Assembly: GCF_002743255.1 (NCBI RefSeq)
Contig: NZ_PDYY01000001.1
Span: 248,001-312,000, forward strand
Source of the DNA: Sporosarcina sp. P2
Lineage (GTDB): Bacteria > Bacillota > Bacilli > Bacillales_A > Planococcaceae
Direction of reading: 5' to 3'
DNA length: 64,000 nt
Position numbers and translations under genes: made by a program. Of the stretch, positions 17,963 to 26,904 are shown piece after piece (the first letter of the stretch is position 1; each line of letters starts with the position of its first letter). Below the pieces are notes generated by a model. That model did not search any database. It was given only the letters and a program-made list of their open reading frames with translations, and was not told the origin of the DNA.

Positions 17963-18856
17963 ATGCCGCGTTTTTTTTCCAATAAACGATTAATCATTTT
18001 ATTAGTAGGAGTAATCGTCCTTGTGGCATTAATTGCATTTTCACTTCGCGACCGAAATCATGCAAATGTACCGGAACAAGCAGTGAAGGATGTCGTAGGT
18101 TTCGGGCAGTCGCTCGTTACGAAACCAGCCCACTTTGTGACGGGACTGATTGAAAATATTGATACGATGCTTAATACATACGAAGAAAACAAACGATTAA
18201 AAAAGCGTCTGGAAACGTATGCCGCCATGCAAGCGGAGTTGGTGGATGTCAAAGCAAATAATGTGAAGCTACGTGGAATTATTGATAAGCAAGAAGATCT
18301 GCGCGCATTTGAGCCGATACAAGCCACGGTGATCTCACGCAATCCTGATCAATGGGAAGAGAAGATTATCATAGACAAAGGAACGACAGCTGGAGTGGAC
18401 GTCAATATGGCGGTCATGACGGCGCAAGGTCTGATTGGTAAAGTCATTTTGTCGACTCCATTCACGTCAACAGTCGAATTGATTTCAACGGAAAATAGCG
18501 ATTTCCGTGTGGCGGCTATGGTAGTTGGCGAAGAAGAAATGTTTGGTTTAATCGAAGGATACGATCGGACTTCGAGACAATTGATCATGAAGAGGCTAGA
18601 TTCGAGCTTCAATGTAAAAAAAGGGATGCAAGTGATATCTTCAGGGCTTGGAGGAATCTTCCCTAAAGGCATTTTAATAGGGGAAGTAACCGAAGTTTCT
18701 ACGGACGACTACGGACTGACGAAACTGGCCTATATAAAACCGGCAGCTACTTTCTCAAAACTAGATCATGTGATGATCGCAAAGCGTTCCATGACGGTTG
18801 TCGATGGGACTGACGGGGGCAACTCCGCAACGACTAAAGGAGACGATGAGTCATGA
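17963..18856 (+). CDS. mreC: Rod-shape determining protein MreC
   Basis: 297 residues. A short cytoplasmic N-terminus, one membrane helix (LIILLVGVIVLVALIAFSL), a coiled coil around residues 70-110 and a beta-rich extracytoplasmic domain (AVMTAQGLIGKVILSTPFTSTVELI). It links MreB to penicillin-binding proteins outside the membrane. The C-terminus is a short polar tail. The site GGAGGAG precedes the ATG by about 12 bp. The stop overlaps mreD (ATGA). Confidence 0.93.
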   Translation: MPRFFSNKRLIILLVGVIVLVALIAFSLRDRNHANVPEQAVKDVVGFGQSLVTKPAHFVTGLIENIDTMLNTYEENKRLKKRLETYAAMQAELVDVKANNVKLRGIIDKQEDLRAFEPIQATVISRNPDQWEEKIIIDKGTTAGVDVNMAVMTAQGLIGKVILSTPFTSTVELISTENSDFRVAAMVVGEEEMFGLIEGYDRTSRQLIMKRLDSSFNVKKGMQVISSGLGGIFPKGILIGEVTEVSTDDYGLTKLAYIKPAATFSKLDHVMIAKRSMTVVDGTDGGNSATTKGDDES

Positions 18857-19374
18857 TCCGATTCATCATTCCGTTAATTGCTATCCTATTATTTTTCCTA
18901 GAACCTATCTTCAGTCTGTTTTCACCGATTGAAATTAACGGTAATTTATATGTCACGGTCCCTAGGTTCCTAATTGTCTATTTAATTTTCATTGCGACTT
19001 ATTATACAAGCAAGCGAGCGATTATTTACGGATTTGTCCTTGGACTGTTGTATGATATGTATCATATTGATATTATTGGATTATACACATTCATGTATCC
19101 ACTGATTTGTTATGTTGCGGCGTTAGTAATTCGACAAATTGAGCGTCATACCGTGACGGTTATGGTATTATCAGTAGTAATGATTGTGTTACTGGAATTG
19201 TTGTCGTACTTTTTTGCTAGTGTGATTGCGTTAACGTCCATTGATTTCGGCGAATTCTTTACGAGTCGACTCGTTCCGACAATGATTGCGAATTCATTAT
19301 TTATCGTGATGTTCGGCTATATGTTCAAACAGATTACAGAGAAAAGATTTTTTCAAAAACAAGCAGGTTTTTAA
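18853..19374 (+). CDS. mreD: Rod-shape determining protein MreD
   Basis: 173 residues, almost entirely hydrophobic with about five membrane segments (for example FIIPLIAILLFFLEPIF and VTVMVLSVVMIVLLELLSYFF) and the MreD-type loop ALVIRQIER. It is a membrane partner of MreC in cell elongation. Starts within the mreC stop codon (ATGA). Confidence 0.9.
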   Translation: MIRFIIPLIAILLFFLEPIFSLFSPIEINGNLYVTVPRFLIVYLIFIATYYTSKRAIIYGFVLGLLYDMYHIDIIGLYTFMYPLICYVAALVIRQIERHTVTVMVLSVVMIVLLELLSYFFASVIALTSIDFGEFFTSRLVPTMIANSLFIVMFGYMFKQITEKRFFQKQAGF

Positions 19375-19393
19375 GTATTGTGAGGTGATGTAG

Positions 19394-20065
19394 GTGACGA
19401 AATCACAGTTGATAACGATAAAAGGAACAAAAGACGGCTTAGTATTACGATTGGATGACCATTGCGCATTTACCGAATTGCTAAGTGAGTTGAAAGAAAA
19501 AGTTCAGAGCAGCGTACTTGAAGGTGTGTCTGAAGTACAGTTGCATCTAGGGCATCGTTATTGTGACGAGAAAGACATGAACAAGATTCAATCGGTCATT
19601 CATACTTCCCCTCATTTGCGAGTTTCGAAGGTACATAGTGACGTCATTTCGTTAAAAGAGTGTGAGAGAAAGTTGATCGAGAAGCAGTCCGAAACCTATA
19701 TAGGAATCGTTCGATCGGGTCAGGTCGTAAAGGCTGATGGCGATTTGGTCATTATCGGTGATGTGAATCAGAGTGCGCAAGTCATTGCGGGCGGCAGTAT
19801 TTATGTACTGGGTCGTGTCAAAGGCATTGCACATGCGGGAGCACAAGGCAATAAAGACGCAGTCATTGCTGCATCTTGGCTGGAGGCGACGCATCTGAAA
19901 ATTGCGGATAAGATCGAAATCATGACCGACGAATTGACGATTCTTTCTGAGCAACCTGAAATGGAATGTGCGTATCTTCAAAAGAATGGGCAGATTGCGA
20001 TAGACCGTCTTCAGGAGCTCCGATATTTACGTCCGGACCTTGCTACATTTAAGGGAGGTATATAA
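19394..20065 (+). CDS. minC: Septum site-determining protein MinC
   Basis: 223 residues. The N-terminal FtsZ-inhibiting domain (ITIKGTKDGLVLRLDD) is followed by the C-terminal beta-helix that binds MinD: GQVVKADGDLVIIGDVN, AGGSIYVLGRVKGIAHAG and PEMECAYLQKNGQI. The start is GTG 19394 after a GAGGTGATG site. Together with MinD it prevents division near poles. It lies in the mre-min operon. Confidence 0.95.
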   Translation: MTKSQLITIKGTKDGLVLRLDDHCAFTELLSELKEKVQSSVLEGVSEVQLHLGHRYCDEKDMNKIQSVIHTSPHLRVSKVHSDVISLKECERKLIEKQSETYIGIVRSGQVVKADGDLVIIGDVNQSAQVIAGGSIYVLGRVKGIAHAGAQGNKDAVIAASWLEATHLKIADKIEIMTDELTILSEQPEMECAYLQKNGQIAIDRLQELRYLRPDLATFKGGI

Positions 20066-20066
20066 T

Positions 20067-20867
20067 TTGGGAGAAGCAATTGTCATTACTTCTGGTAAAG
20101 GTGGCGTTGGAAAAACCACGACGTCAGCCAATCTTGGTACCGCTCTTGCGTTACAAGGGAAAAAAGTGTGTTTAGTCGATACAGATATCGGTCTGCGTAA
20201 CTTGGACGTAATTCTTGGCCTGGAAAACCGAATTATTTATGATTTGGTCGATGTGGTGGAAGAGCGTTGCAAAGTACATCAGGCCCTTGTGAAAGATAAG
20301 CGCTTCGAGGATCGATTGTTCTTGCTGCCAGCAGCACAGACGACCGATAAGAGTGCCGTGAATCCGGAACAAATGAAGAAGCTCGTTTTAGAATTAAAAC
20401 AGGATTATGATTATGTTTTAATTGACTGCCCAGCAGGAATTGAACAAGGATTCAAAAATGCGATTTCTGGTGCGGACCGCGCGATTGTCGTGACGACTCC
20501 AGAGATTTCTGCTGTACGTGACGCAGACCGTATTATTGGACTGCTTGAAGCAGAAGAAGAACTTGAACCGCCGAAATTGATTATCAACCGCATTAGAAGC
20601 GGTATGATGGAAAGCGGCGAAACATTGGATGTCAATGAAATCACGACGCATTTATCGATTGATTTATTAGGTATCGTAATGGATGATCAAAACGTTATTT
20701 CTGCTTCAAATAAAGGCGAACCTGTCGTGATGGACCCGACAAACCCTGCTGCAATCGGTTATCGCAACATTGCACGACGCATCTTAGGTGAGTCTGTGCC
20801 GTTGATGACGATGGAGAAAAGCAAAGCAGGATTCTTCGGCAAGATCAAGAATATGTTCAGTAAATAA
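20067..20867 (+). CDS. minD: Septum site-determining ATPase MinD
   Basis: 266 residues, ParA/MinD family. Deviant Walker A is GKGGVGKTT at the N-terminus, switch I/II regions LVDTDIGLRNLDVILGLEN and LIDCPAGIEQGFKNAI follow. The C-terminal amphipathic helix GFFGKIKNMFSK is the membrane-targeting sequence. The start is TTG 20067 (MGEAIVITSG) with AAGGGAGG seven bases upstream, only 1 bp after minC. It recruits MinC to the membrane. Confidence 0.96.
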   Translation: MGEAIVITSGKGGVGKTTTSANLGTALALQGKKVCLVDTDIGLRNLDVILGLENRIIYDLVDVVEERCKVHQALVKDKRFEDRLFLLPAAQTTDKSAVNPEQMKKLVLELKQDYDYVLIDCPAGIEQGFKNAISGADRAIVVTTPEISAVRDADRIIGLLEAEEELEPPKLIINRIRSGMMESGETLDVNEITTHLSIDLLGIVMDDQNVISASNKGEPVVMDPTNPAAIGYRNIARRILGESVPLMTMEKSKAGFFGKIKNMFSK

Positions 20868-20880
20868 TACAAACTCAAAG

Positions 20881-20910
20881 CTCAGTGCCTTTTACGGTGC
20901 TGAGTTTTTT
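20881..20910 (+). terminator. Terminator of the mre-min operon
   Basis: Stem CTCAGTGCC / GGTGCTGAG (two G-U pairs), then six T. Confidence 0.85.
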
Positions 20911-20966
20911 CATTCGTCATTTATTTCTCCTTCTTTTCATACACTGCAGGTAAGGGAGGGGACGTG

Positions 20967-21509
20967 ATGAAGTGGAAAACAAAATGGATCATGGCCATTG
21001 TGCTGTTGGTGTCTGTTGTAGGTTTATCAAAACTGGAAGAACGTCAGCTAATCAATATACCTATTACGCAATATGTGACGACAGGGAAAGATTTTGTGGT
21101 GATGAAGAAGTGGGTTTCTTCCTTGATATCAGAAGATGAAGTCATCACGGTATCAGGGAATTCGGCATTTAATCCATTAAAGACGTACGAATCGTTCCAA
21201 CCCTATCAAGACGGAGCTATTATCTCGTATACACAACCTATGTCGATTACTTCACAAGGAAGCGGACTAGTCGTCTTTACAGGCTATACCAGGCAGTCAG
21301 GAAAGACGGTGACTGTTCAGTACGATAACGGTGATGAAGTAACGTATGGGTTTGTAGGCTCGTTCTCAACGCTTCCATACACAGCTGTGAGACTTGGGGA
21401 TGAGATTGCGGTAATGGCAGAGGAGGCAGTATATATCCGCGTGAAACGTAATGGGATACCGCTGGAGCCTACCGTGTTGGCAACGTATATGTCGGGCGGC
21501 CAGCAATGA
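20967..21509 (+). CDS. spoIVFA: SpoIVFA-like M23/LytM-domain protein
   Basis: About 180 residues. An N-terminal membrane helix (WIMAIVLLVSVVGLS) precedes an extracytoplasmic region ending in a degenerate LytM/M23 domain (GSGLVVFTGYTRQSGKTVTVQYDNGDEVTYGF) that lacks the catalytic His/Asp set. By position directly upstream of spoIVFB it is SpoIVFA, which anchors and inhibits the SpoIVFB protease in the forespore outer membrane until signalling. It is shorter than B. subtilis SpoIVFA (about 260 residues). ATG 20967 or GTG 20964 may start it. The stop overlaps spoIVFB (ATGA). Confidence 0.78.
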   Translation: MKWKTKWIMAIVLLVSVVGLSKLEERQLINIPITQYVTTGKDFVVMKKWVSSLISEDEVITVSGNSAFNPLKTYESFQPYQDGAIISYTQPMSITSQGSGLVVFTGYTRQSGKTVTVQYDNGDEVTYGFVGSFSTLPYTAVRLGDEIAVMAEEAVYIRVKRNGIPLEPTVLATYMSGGQQ

Positions 21510-22123
21510 AGTATCGTATTCATCCGGTATTGTTGCCGATTTTTTTATTTTTCATGATTGTCGGTGGTGTGTCAATGTATGCGATGCTCTTATTCTCTTT
21601 ACTTTTTCATGAACTTGGACACGTTTTGGCCGCACGACACGTCGGAATGAAAATTAGGAGTTGTACCATCTTACCGTATGGAGGGGAGTTACAATTTGTT
21701 AATCGGCAGTTGGCAAATAAACAGCAACGGCTGATCGTGGCGCTAGGTGGACCTGTCGCGACAGCCGTTTTATTAGTACTTGGCATATGTTTGACATTCC
21801 CGGGGGATACGCAGTTTTTAAGGATTCAGATGATCTTGCTAAGCGTGAACTTACTACCCATTCTGCCACTTGATGGTGGACAAGTAGTGTCTATTTTGCT
21901 AGAGACGGAAGCAACGAAATACACCACTCGCTCAAATTTCCTACTGTATTCTATCGTCGTGTCTGCATCGCTTTGTGCATTTTTAATTGCGTACTTGCCC
22001 GATAGTATGCCACTCGTAATAATCACCTCTTTTTTAGCAGTGCAAAACATTATTTCCTATCGTTTTAGAAGGTATGAGCGAGTCTTTGAACAGCTCACTA
22101 AAAAAGAAACTTCCTTCTTTTAA
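21506..22123 (+). CDS. spoIVFB: Site-2 intramembrane metalloprotease SpoIVFB
   Basis: 205 residues. The zinc motif HELGH is at residues 35-39 within a membrane helix, and the third-ligand segment is LLPILPLDGGQV near residue 120. About six hydrophobic segments are present. In B. subtilis SpoIVFB cuts pro-sigma-K in the mother cell. The B. subtilis protein is near 288 residues with a C-terminal CBS domain; here the chain ends shortly after the last membrane segment (FRRYERVFEQLTKKETSFF), so the CBS domain is missing. Confidence 0.9.
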   Translation: MKYRIHPVLLPIFLFFMIVGGVSMYAMLLFSLLFHELGHVLAARHVGMKIRSCTILPYGGELQFVNRQLANKQQRLIVALGGPVATAVLLVLGICLTFPGDTQFLRIQMILLSVNLLPILPLDGGQVVSILLETEATKYTTRSNFLLYSIVVSASLCAFLIAYLPDSMPLVIITSFLAVQNIISYRFRRYERVFEQLTKKETSFF

Positions 22124-22142
22124 AAGATTCTAGGAAGAATGC

Positions 22143-22171
22143 TTGACCTGCTCTTTTCTATGTGATAATAT
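22143..22171 (+). promoter_or_regulatory. Promoter for rplU operon
   Basis: -35 TTGACC and -10 TAATAT with a 17-bp spacer (an overlapping GATAAT is also present), located just upstream of the L21 leader. Confidence 0.65.
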
Positions 22172-22177
22172 TTTACT

Positions 22178-22283
22178 GTTATTGATTGTAGCACCCGTGC
22201 TACAACCGCACTAAACAGGTTCAAGTATTCGTAGGTTGAATCACCTGTCAAGGCGAGTCTGTATAATTAGAGGAGGTGCAAGT
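22178..22283 (+). ncRNA. L21 leader (ribosomal protein autoregulatory 5' UTR)
   Basis: Between promoter and rplU start the RNA can form a perfect hairpin TTGTAGCAC / GTGCTACAA (22186-22205) and a second stem ACAGGTTCAA / TTGA..ACCTGT (22215-22248), ending before the AGGAGGTG site. Position and stem layout fit the Firmicutes L21 leader family that lets L21 regulate the rplU-prp-rpmA operon. The family assignment is by context; it was not tested with a covariance model. Confidence 0.65.
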
Positions 22284-22592
22284 ATGTACGCAATTATTGA
22301 AACTGGTGGAAAACAAATCAAAGTTGAAGCAGGCCAAGAGATCTTCATTGAGAAGATTGCTGGTGAAGCTGATGAAGTGGTAACTTTTGACAAGGTGCTA
22401 ATGGTGGGCGGAGATGACGTTAAAGTCGGTGCTCCATTCGTAGAAGGCGCAACTGTAACAGGTAAGGTTGTCAAGCAAGGCCGCGCAAAGAAAATTGTTG
22501 TTTTCAAATATAAGGCGAAGAAAAACTATCGCAAAAAACAAGGACACCGTCAGCCATACACGAAAATCGTTATTGACGGAATCAATCTATAA
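22284..22592 (+). CDS. rplU: 50S ribosomal protein L21
   Basis: 102 residues, starting [18 protein letters not shown] and ending [18 protein letters not shown], typical of full-length L21. ATG 22284 follows AGAGGAGGTG; longer in-frame starts run into the structured leader. L21 binds 23S rRNA. First gene of rplU-prp-rpmA. Confidence 0.97.
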   Translation: MYAIIETGGKQIKVEAGQEIFIEKIAGEADEVVTFDKVLMVGGDDVKVGAPFVEGATVTGKVVKQGRAKKIVVFKYKAKKNYRKKQGHRQPYTKIVIDGINL

Positions 22593-22598
22593 TCCGGC

Positions 22599-22925
22599 AT
22601 GATACATGTCAGAATTATAAAAGAGCCTTCTGGGCGCATCTCAGTTTTTGAGATGGATGGTCATGCAAACTTTGCCGAACACGGACAAGATCTAGTTTGT
22701 GCTGGTGCTTCTGCCGTATCATTTGGTGCGGTAAATGCTATTATGCAGTTGACTTCGATTGAACCCGATGTGGATCAAGGTGCGGATGGTGGATACTTAC
22801 GTGTGGCATTTCCGGTAACGGAACAAGATGCGCAAGTTCAACTACTCCTGCAAGCAATGATTATTTCTTTACAAACGATTGAATTAGACTATGCAGATTA
22901 TATAAAATTATCCTTTGAAAAGTAG
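22599..22925 (+). CDS. prp: Ribosomal-processing cysteine protease Prp
   Basis: 108 residues (YsxB family). The catalytic pair His22 (DGHANF) and Cys34 (DLVCAGASAVSFG) is present. Prp removes the N-terminal extension of L27 in many Firmicutes. Its substrate gene rpmA is the next gene and encodes such an extension. Only 6 bp separate it from rplU, with no strong ribosome site, so translation is probably coupled. Confidence 0.93.
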   Translation: MIHVRIIKEPSGRISVFEMDGHANFAEHGQDLVCAGASAVSFGAVNAIMQLTSIEPDVDQGADGGYLRVAFPVTEQDAQVQLLLQAMIISLQTIELDYADYIKLSFEK

Positions 22926-22937
22926 GAGGTGGCAGCT

Positions 22938-23231
22938 ATGTTACGTTTAGATCTTCAGTTTTTCGCATCGAAAAAAGGTGTAGGTTCTACTAAGAACGGT
23001 CGTGATTCACATTCGAAACGTCTTGGTGCTAAGCGCGCAGATGGACAAATCGTTTCCGGTGGATCAATCCTTTATCGCCAGCGTGGAACTAAAATTCACC
23101 CAGGTGAAAACGTTGGACGCGGTGGAGATGATACTCTATTCGCAAAAATCGATGGCGTCGTTCGTTTCGAACGTCTTGGCCGCGACAAAAAGAAAGTCAG
23201 TGTCTACCCAGCAGCAACGCAAGAAGCTTAA
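22938..23231 (+). CDS. rpmA: 50S ribosomal protein L27 (with Prp-cleavable leader)
   Basis: 97 residues. The N-terminus [14 protein letters not shown] carries the Firmicutes leader ending LQFF-A, the Prp cleavage site; mature L27 would start [15 protein letters not shown] 22938 has AGGAGGTGG upstream. L27's exposed N-terminus reaches the peptidyl-transferase centre, so leader removal is needed for function. Confidence 0.97.
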   Translation: MLRLDLQFFASKKGVGSTKNGRDSHSKRLGAKRADGQIVSGGSILYRQRGTKIHPGENVGRGGDDTLFAKIDGVVRFERLGRDKKKVSVYPAATQEA

Positions 23232-23251
23232 TTGGATAGCATGACAATGTG

Positions 23252-23284
23252 AAAAAGGACTGCACTTGTTGCAGTCCTTTTTCT
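23252..23284 (+). terminator. Terminator after rpmA
   Basis: Stem AAAAAGGACTGCA / TGCAGTCCTTTTT with a 5-nt loop; the right arm ends in T. Confidence 0.92.
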
Positions 23285-23303
23285 TATGTCAAGATTATCG
23301 GGG

Positions 23304-23442
23304 TATGAGCGGACGGCAGGAAAGTATGAGCGCTTAGCCTGGTTGATAGAGCGGATAGCAAGTATGTATGATCGCTTGATCACGGTTATGAGCGGCTAAA
23401 GGGTTTATTGATCGCTTACGGGGGAATAATGAGCGCTTGACC
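23304..23442. repeat. 21-bp-periodic repeat array (locus 1, seven units)
   Basis: Variants of TATGAGCGCTT / TTGATCGCTT recur with their GAGCG/GATCG cores at 23307, 23328, 23349, 23370, 23390, 23410 and 23431, so the period is 20-21 bp. The first four units read in one frame as a seven-residue repeat (YERLAWL, IERIASM, YDRLITV) before a stop. No start codon with a ribosome site is present. A second array of the same kind lies at 51.87-51.94 kb. Confidence 0.8.
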
Positions 23443-23522
23443 AATTTAACATGATGATTGGACATACATTTCAAGTAATTTGTCCCTCCATAACGATTTT
23501 TTTAGTGATTTGCGCGCGAAAA

Positions 23523-23531
23523 TGCTATACT
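23523..23531 (+). promoter_or_regulatory. Extended -10 promoter for spo0B-obgE
   Basis: TGCTATACT about 32 bp upstream of spo0B; -35 region weak. Confidence 0.45.
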
Positions 23532-23562
23532 AAGAAGTACGAAAACAGCTGGTGGTGAAAAT

Positions 23563-24096
23563 ATGGGGAAGAATAAGCTAAATGTGTCGCAGGCAGTGAG
23601 ATATAGTCGACACGATCACATGAATGATCTGCAATTGATCCTCATGAATATTGATATGGGGAAATATACAGATGCGCGAAACTGTATACTTGAGAAAACA
23701 GCGGACATGCAGCGACAAGCTTTGCTTCAGAGATTAGACATGCCTCTTACTGAGGAGTGGATCACGACACTTGAGTGGCGATATCCGGTTTTAAAGGTGC
23801 AACTGTATTGTGATATTACTGAAAAAATTGATTCAAGTGAAATGGACCAATTGTTGGCCGACTACTTGGAACAAGTCGTGCTGGCTGTGGAAGCGCAAAT
23901 TCAGCGCTATGCAGATTGTCCTGTGACGATTGAAGTCACAACAGAAGATGCATCTTGGAGTATGCAACTGACATTTACCGAGCTGTACGCAAAGCAACTA
24001 GACATCCCAGAACATTCATCTCAGCTTACGGTCGAAGTCCTCGGTGAACCGAATCAATGGACGTTTACCATCAGTGGACAATTAGGAGGATTATAA
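23563..24096 (+). CDS. spo0B: Sporulation phosphotransferase Spo0B
   Basis: 177 residues. The N-terminal helical hairpin has YSRHDHMNDLQLILMNIDMG, where His17 is the expected phospho-acceptor. The C-terminal part is a degenerate histidine-kinase-like domain. Spo0B passes phosphate from Spo0F to Spo0A in the sporulation phosphorelay. As in B. subtilis it directly precedes obgE (3 bp gap). Confidence 0.88.
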   Translation: MGKNKLNVSQAVRYSRHDHMNDLQLILMNIDMGKYTDARNCILEKTADMQRQALLQRLDMPLTEEWITTLEWRYPVLKVQLYCDITEKIDSSEMDQLLADYLEQVVLAVEAQIQRYADCPVTIEVTTEDASWSMQLTFTELYAKQLDIPEHSSQLTVEVLGEPNQWTFTISGQLGGL

Positions 24097-24099
24097 ATT

Positions 24100-25392
24100 A
24101 TGTTTGTGGATCACGTGAAAGTATTTGTAAAAGGTGGCGACGGTGGCGATGGTATGGTTTCGTTCCGTCGTGAAAAATATATAGCCAATGGTGGACCATC
24201 CGGTGGGGATGGCGGGAAAGGCGCAGACGTCATCTTTGTCGTGGATGAAGGGCTGCGTACGTTAATGGATTTCCGTTATCAGCGTCACTTTAAAGCGGAT
24301 CGTGGAGAACACGGTCAAAGTAAGAATATGCACGGTCGTAGCGGTAAGCATATGATCGTTAAAGTTCCGCCTGGCACAGTCGTCAAAGACGCGGAAACTG
24401 AAACGATTATTGCAGATTTGGTTGAACATGGCCAGCAAGCAGTCATCGCGCGCGGTGGGCGTGGAGGACGCGGAAACAGCCGTTTCGTTACGCCGCAGAA
24501 CACAGCGCCAGAGCTTTCTGAAAAAGGTGAGCCGGGCGTTAGTAGGGATATCATCCTTGAATTAAAAGTTCTCGCTGACGTGGGTCTTGTTGGATTCCCA
24601 AGTGTTGGGAAATCGACGTTACTATCGGTCGTTTCATCAGCGAAGCCGAAAATCGCGGATTATCACTTTACCACGCTAGTTCCTAATCTCGGAATGATTG
24701 AAACCGATGATCACCGTACATTCGTCATGGCGGATTTACCAGGGTTGATTGAAGGGGCACATGAAGGAGTCGGACTTGGACATCAGTTCTTACGTCACAT
24801 CGAACGTACACGTGTTATCGTGCATGTTATCGATATGTCGGGACTTGAGGGCCGTGAGCCGTTCGAAGACTATCAGACGATCAATAAAGAACTGGAACAG
24901 TACAATATGCGATTGACTGAACGTCCACAGATAATTGTGGCGAATAAAATGGATATGCCAGATGCACAAGAAAATCTAGAGGCATTCAAAGAGGCACTCG
25001 GTGATGAAGAGATTCAAGTGTTCCCGATTTCCGCATTGACAAGAACAGGTTTAGATCCATTGCTGTATGCCATTTTAGACCTCCTTGAAACCACACCGGA
25101 ATTCCCTATGTTGACAGATGCGGATGAGGAAACAAGCAATTCTGTATTGTATAAACACGAATCAACTGGACCTGATTTCATTATTTCGCGTGACGATGAT
25201 GGAGCGTTTATGTTGTCTGGTTATACGTTGGAGCGCTTGTTCCAGATGACCGATTTCAACTTCGATCAATCAGTTCGCAAGTTCTCTCGTCAGATGCGTG
25301 GAATGGGAATCGACGAAGCATTGCGTGAACGTGGTGCGAAAAACGGCGATATCGTACGTATCATGAGTTACGAATTCGAGTTCTTGGAGTAA
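24100..25392 (+). CDS. obgE: GTPase ObgE/CgtA
   Basis: 430 residues. The N-terminal Gly-rich Obg fold ([19 protein letters not shown]) is followed by a GTPase domain: G1 GFPSVGKST near residue 165, G3 [10 protein letters not shown]4 NKMD. A C-terminal OCT domain ([14 protein letters not shown]...GDIVRI) is complete. It is essential, acts in late 50S assembly and is tied to the stress and sporulation responses. Confidence 0.97.
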   Translation: MFVDHVKVFVKGGDGGDGMVSFRREKYIANGGPSGGDGGKGADVIFVVDEGLRTLMDFRYQRHFKADRGEHGQSKNMHGRSGKHMIVKVPPGTVVKDAETETIIADLVEHGQQAVIARGGRGGRGNSRFVTPQNTAPELSEKGEPGVSRDIILELKVLADVGLVGFPSVGKSTLLSVVSSAKPKIADYHFTTLVPNLGMIETDDHRTFVMADLPGLIEGAHEGVGLGHQFLRHIERTRVIVHVIDMSGLEGREPFEDYQTINKELEQYNMRLTERPQIIVANKMDMPDAQENLEAFKEALGDEEIQVFPISALTRTGLDPLLYAILDLLETTPEFPMLTDADEETSNSVLYKHESTGPDFIISRDDDGAFMLSGYTLERLFQMTDFNFDQSVRKFSRQMRGMGIDEALRERGAKNGDIVRIMSYEFEFLE

Positions 25393-25423
25393 GGTCGAAA
25401 TGGCTCGTTTTGGGGGGAGCGAA

Positions 25424-25879
25424 ATGGAACAAATCGGGGAAGGCCAGTTTTATTTAGTGCGCGAAGATGTATTGACCGAGTCGATGCAGAAAATGCTCGA
25501 AGCTAAACGAATGATGGCAAGGGGCGAAGTGACAACGATCCAAGAAGCAACTAAACGGGTCGGTCTGTCACGGAGTGCTTTTTATAAGTATCGTGATGCC
25601 GTGTTCCCGTTCGAATCAATCGCACGGGACCGGATTTTGACGATTTTTATTCAACTGGAAGATTTAAAGGGTTCTTTAGCTGTGCTTTTGGAAGTCGTCT
25701 CGGAGGCGAAATGTAATGTATTGACGATCCACCAGACGATTCCTGTCCAGGGGCGCGCCAATATTACATTATCACTGGATGTGACGGAAATGGAAATTAA
25801 AGTAGAAGCATTTTTACAGCGACTCAAAGCACCTCGATTTATTGATTCTGTTGACTTAATTAGTTCAGGGGTTTTCTGA
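25424..25879 (+). CDS. pheB: ACT-domain protein PheB
   Basis: About 151 residues. A helix-turn-helix-like N-terminal part (TTIQEATKRVGLSRSAFYKY) is followed by an ACT domain (FIQLEDLKGSLAVLLEVVSEAKCNVLTIHQ). ATG 25424 (MEQIGEGQFYLVREDVL) has GGGGGGAG upstream and fits B. subtilis PheB; an ATG at 25400 would add eight residues. The gene precedes pheA as in B. subtilis. Probably a phenylalanine-related regulator; no catalytic residues are seen. Confidence 0.88.
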   Translation: MEQIGEGQFYLVREDVLTESMQKMLEAKRMMARGEVTTIQEATKRVGLSRSAFYKYRDAVFPFESIARDRILTIFIQLEDLKGSLAVLLEVVSEAKCNVLTIHQTIPVQGRANITLSLDVTEMEIKVEAFLQRLKAPRFIDSVDLISSGVF

Positions 25880-25907
25880 CCTCTTAAATCAGTGGGGAGA
25901 TGAAAGA

Positions 25908-26795
25908 ATGATGACCGAAAAGAAGTATGTACCTTCCGTTGCGTTTTTGGGACCCGAAGCATCCTTCACCCATATTGCAGCGTCCGATTTATTCGGCATG
26001 GAAGGCTTAACACCACGTCCGACTATTCCGGATTGTATAGAGGCAGTGACAGAAGGACACGTCGCGTATGCGGTCGTTCCATTGGAGAATGCACTCGAAG
26101 GTTCTGTACCGTTGACGATTGATTATTTATTCAATAGTGAAGAGTTGTTTATTACTGCTGAAATTTCCATGCCGATTGAGCAGCATATGTTGGTGAATAA
26201 ATCGCAGAAGGATCATTTGGATGAATTGGATTCGATTCAGTCCCATCCGCATGCGTTGGCACAATGTCATAAGTTTTTGCAGTATCGTTACCGCAGGATT
26301 CCGTTGATTCAAACGACGTCTACTGCAGCGGCAGCAAAATCTATTTCTGAGCAGCCAGAACTGCGTGTTGCGGCAATTGGCAACCGTTTGGCGGCAGAAA
26401 CGTACGGTTTACATATAGCAGAAGAGAATATTCATGACTTCCACTTCAACCATACTCGTTTCGTCGTGTTGTCGCTGCGTAAGGAGAAGATGGAGCATTC
26501 GAAGCATGCTTCTTCATCTAAGACGACATTGATGGTGAAGTTGCCTGAAGACGACCGTCCAGGGATGCTACATCAAATTCTGTCGGTATTCTCGTGGCGT
26601 CGGTTGAACTTGAGCAAGATCGAGTCACGGCCGTTGAAGACGGGTCTTGGTCATTATTTCTTTATTATTGATATTAATGAGTCAGAAGAGCATCCGATGA
26701 TGAAGGGTGCGATGGAAGAGCTGGCTGCACTCGGCTGCACAGCGCGTTCCCTAGGTACGTATTATGTCTATGAGTCTGGGGAGTTTGTTTCTTGA
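25908..26795 (+). CDS. pheA: Prephenate dehydratase
   Basis: 295 residues. Converts prephenate to phenylpyruvate in phenylalanine synthesis. The catalytic domain starts VAFLGPEASFTH and contains the NHTRFVVLS motif (Thr-Arg-Phe) near residue 182. The C-terminal ACT domain carries the Phe-binding KIESRPLKTGLGHYFF. GGGGAG is 8 bp before the first of two consecutive ATG codons. Last gene of the spo0B-obgE-pheB-pheA cluster. Confidence 0.95.
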   Translation: MMTEKKYVPSVAFLGPEASFTHIAASDLFGMEGLTPRPTIPDCIEAVTEGHVAYAVVPLENALEGSVPLTIDYLFNSEELFITAEISMPIEQHMLVNKSQKDHLDELDSIQSHPHALAQCHKFLQYRYRRIPLIQTTSTAAAAKSISEQPELRVAAIGNRLAAETYGLHIAEENIHDFHFNHTRFVVLSLRKEKMEHSKHASSSKTTLMVKLPEDDRPGMLHQILSVFSWRRLNLSKIESRPLKTGLGHYFFIIDINESEEHPMMKGAMEELAALGCTARSLGTYYVYESGEFVS

Positions 26796-26904
26796 GATAA
26801 GATAGATTGGTAATCTCTTGCAATGTGACTAGATAATACCTATCGACATTTTTATTGTACAATGACTAGTAATGGTTAACTACACTTGAAATACAACTAG
26901 AACT

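Noticed and set aside
23304..23442. CRISPR array
   Set aside because: Spacing is only 20-21 bp from core to core with imperfect units and no repeat-spacer structure; no cas genes nearby.
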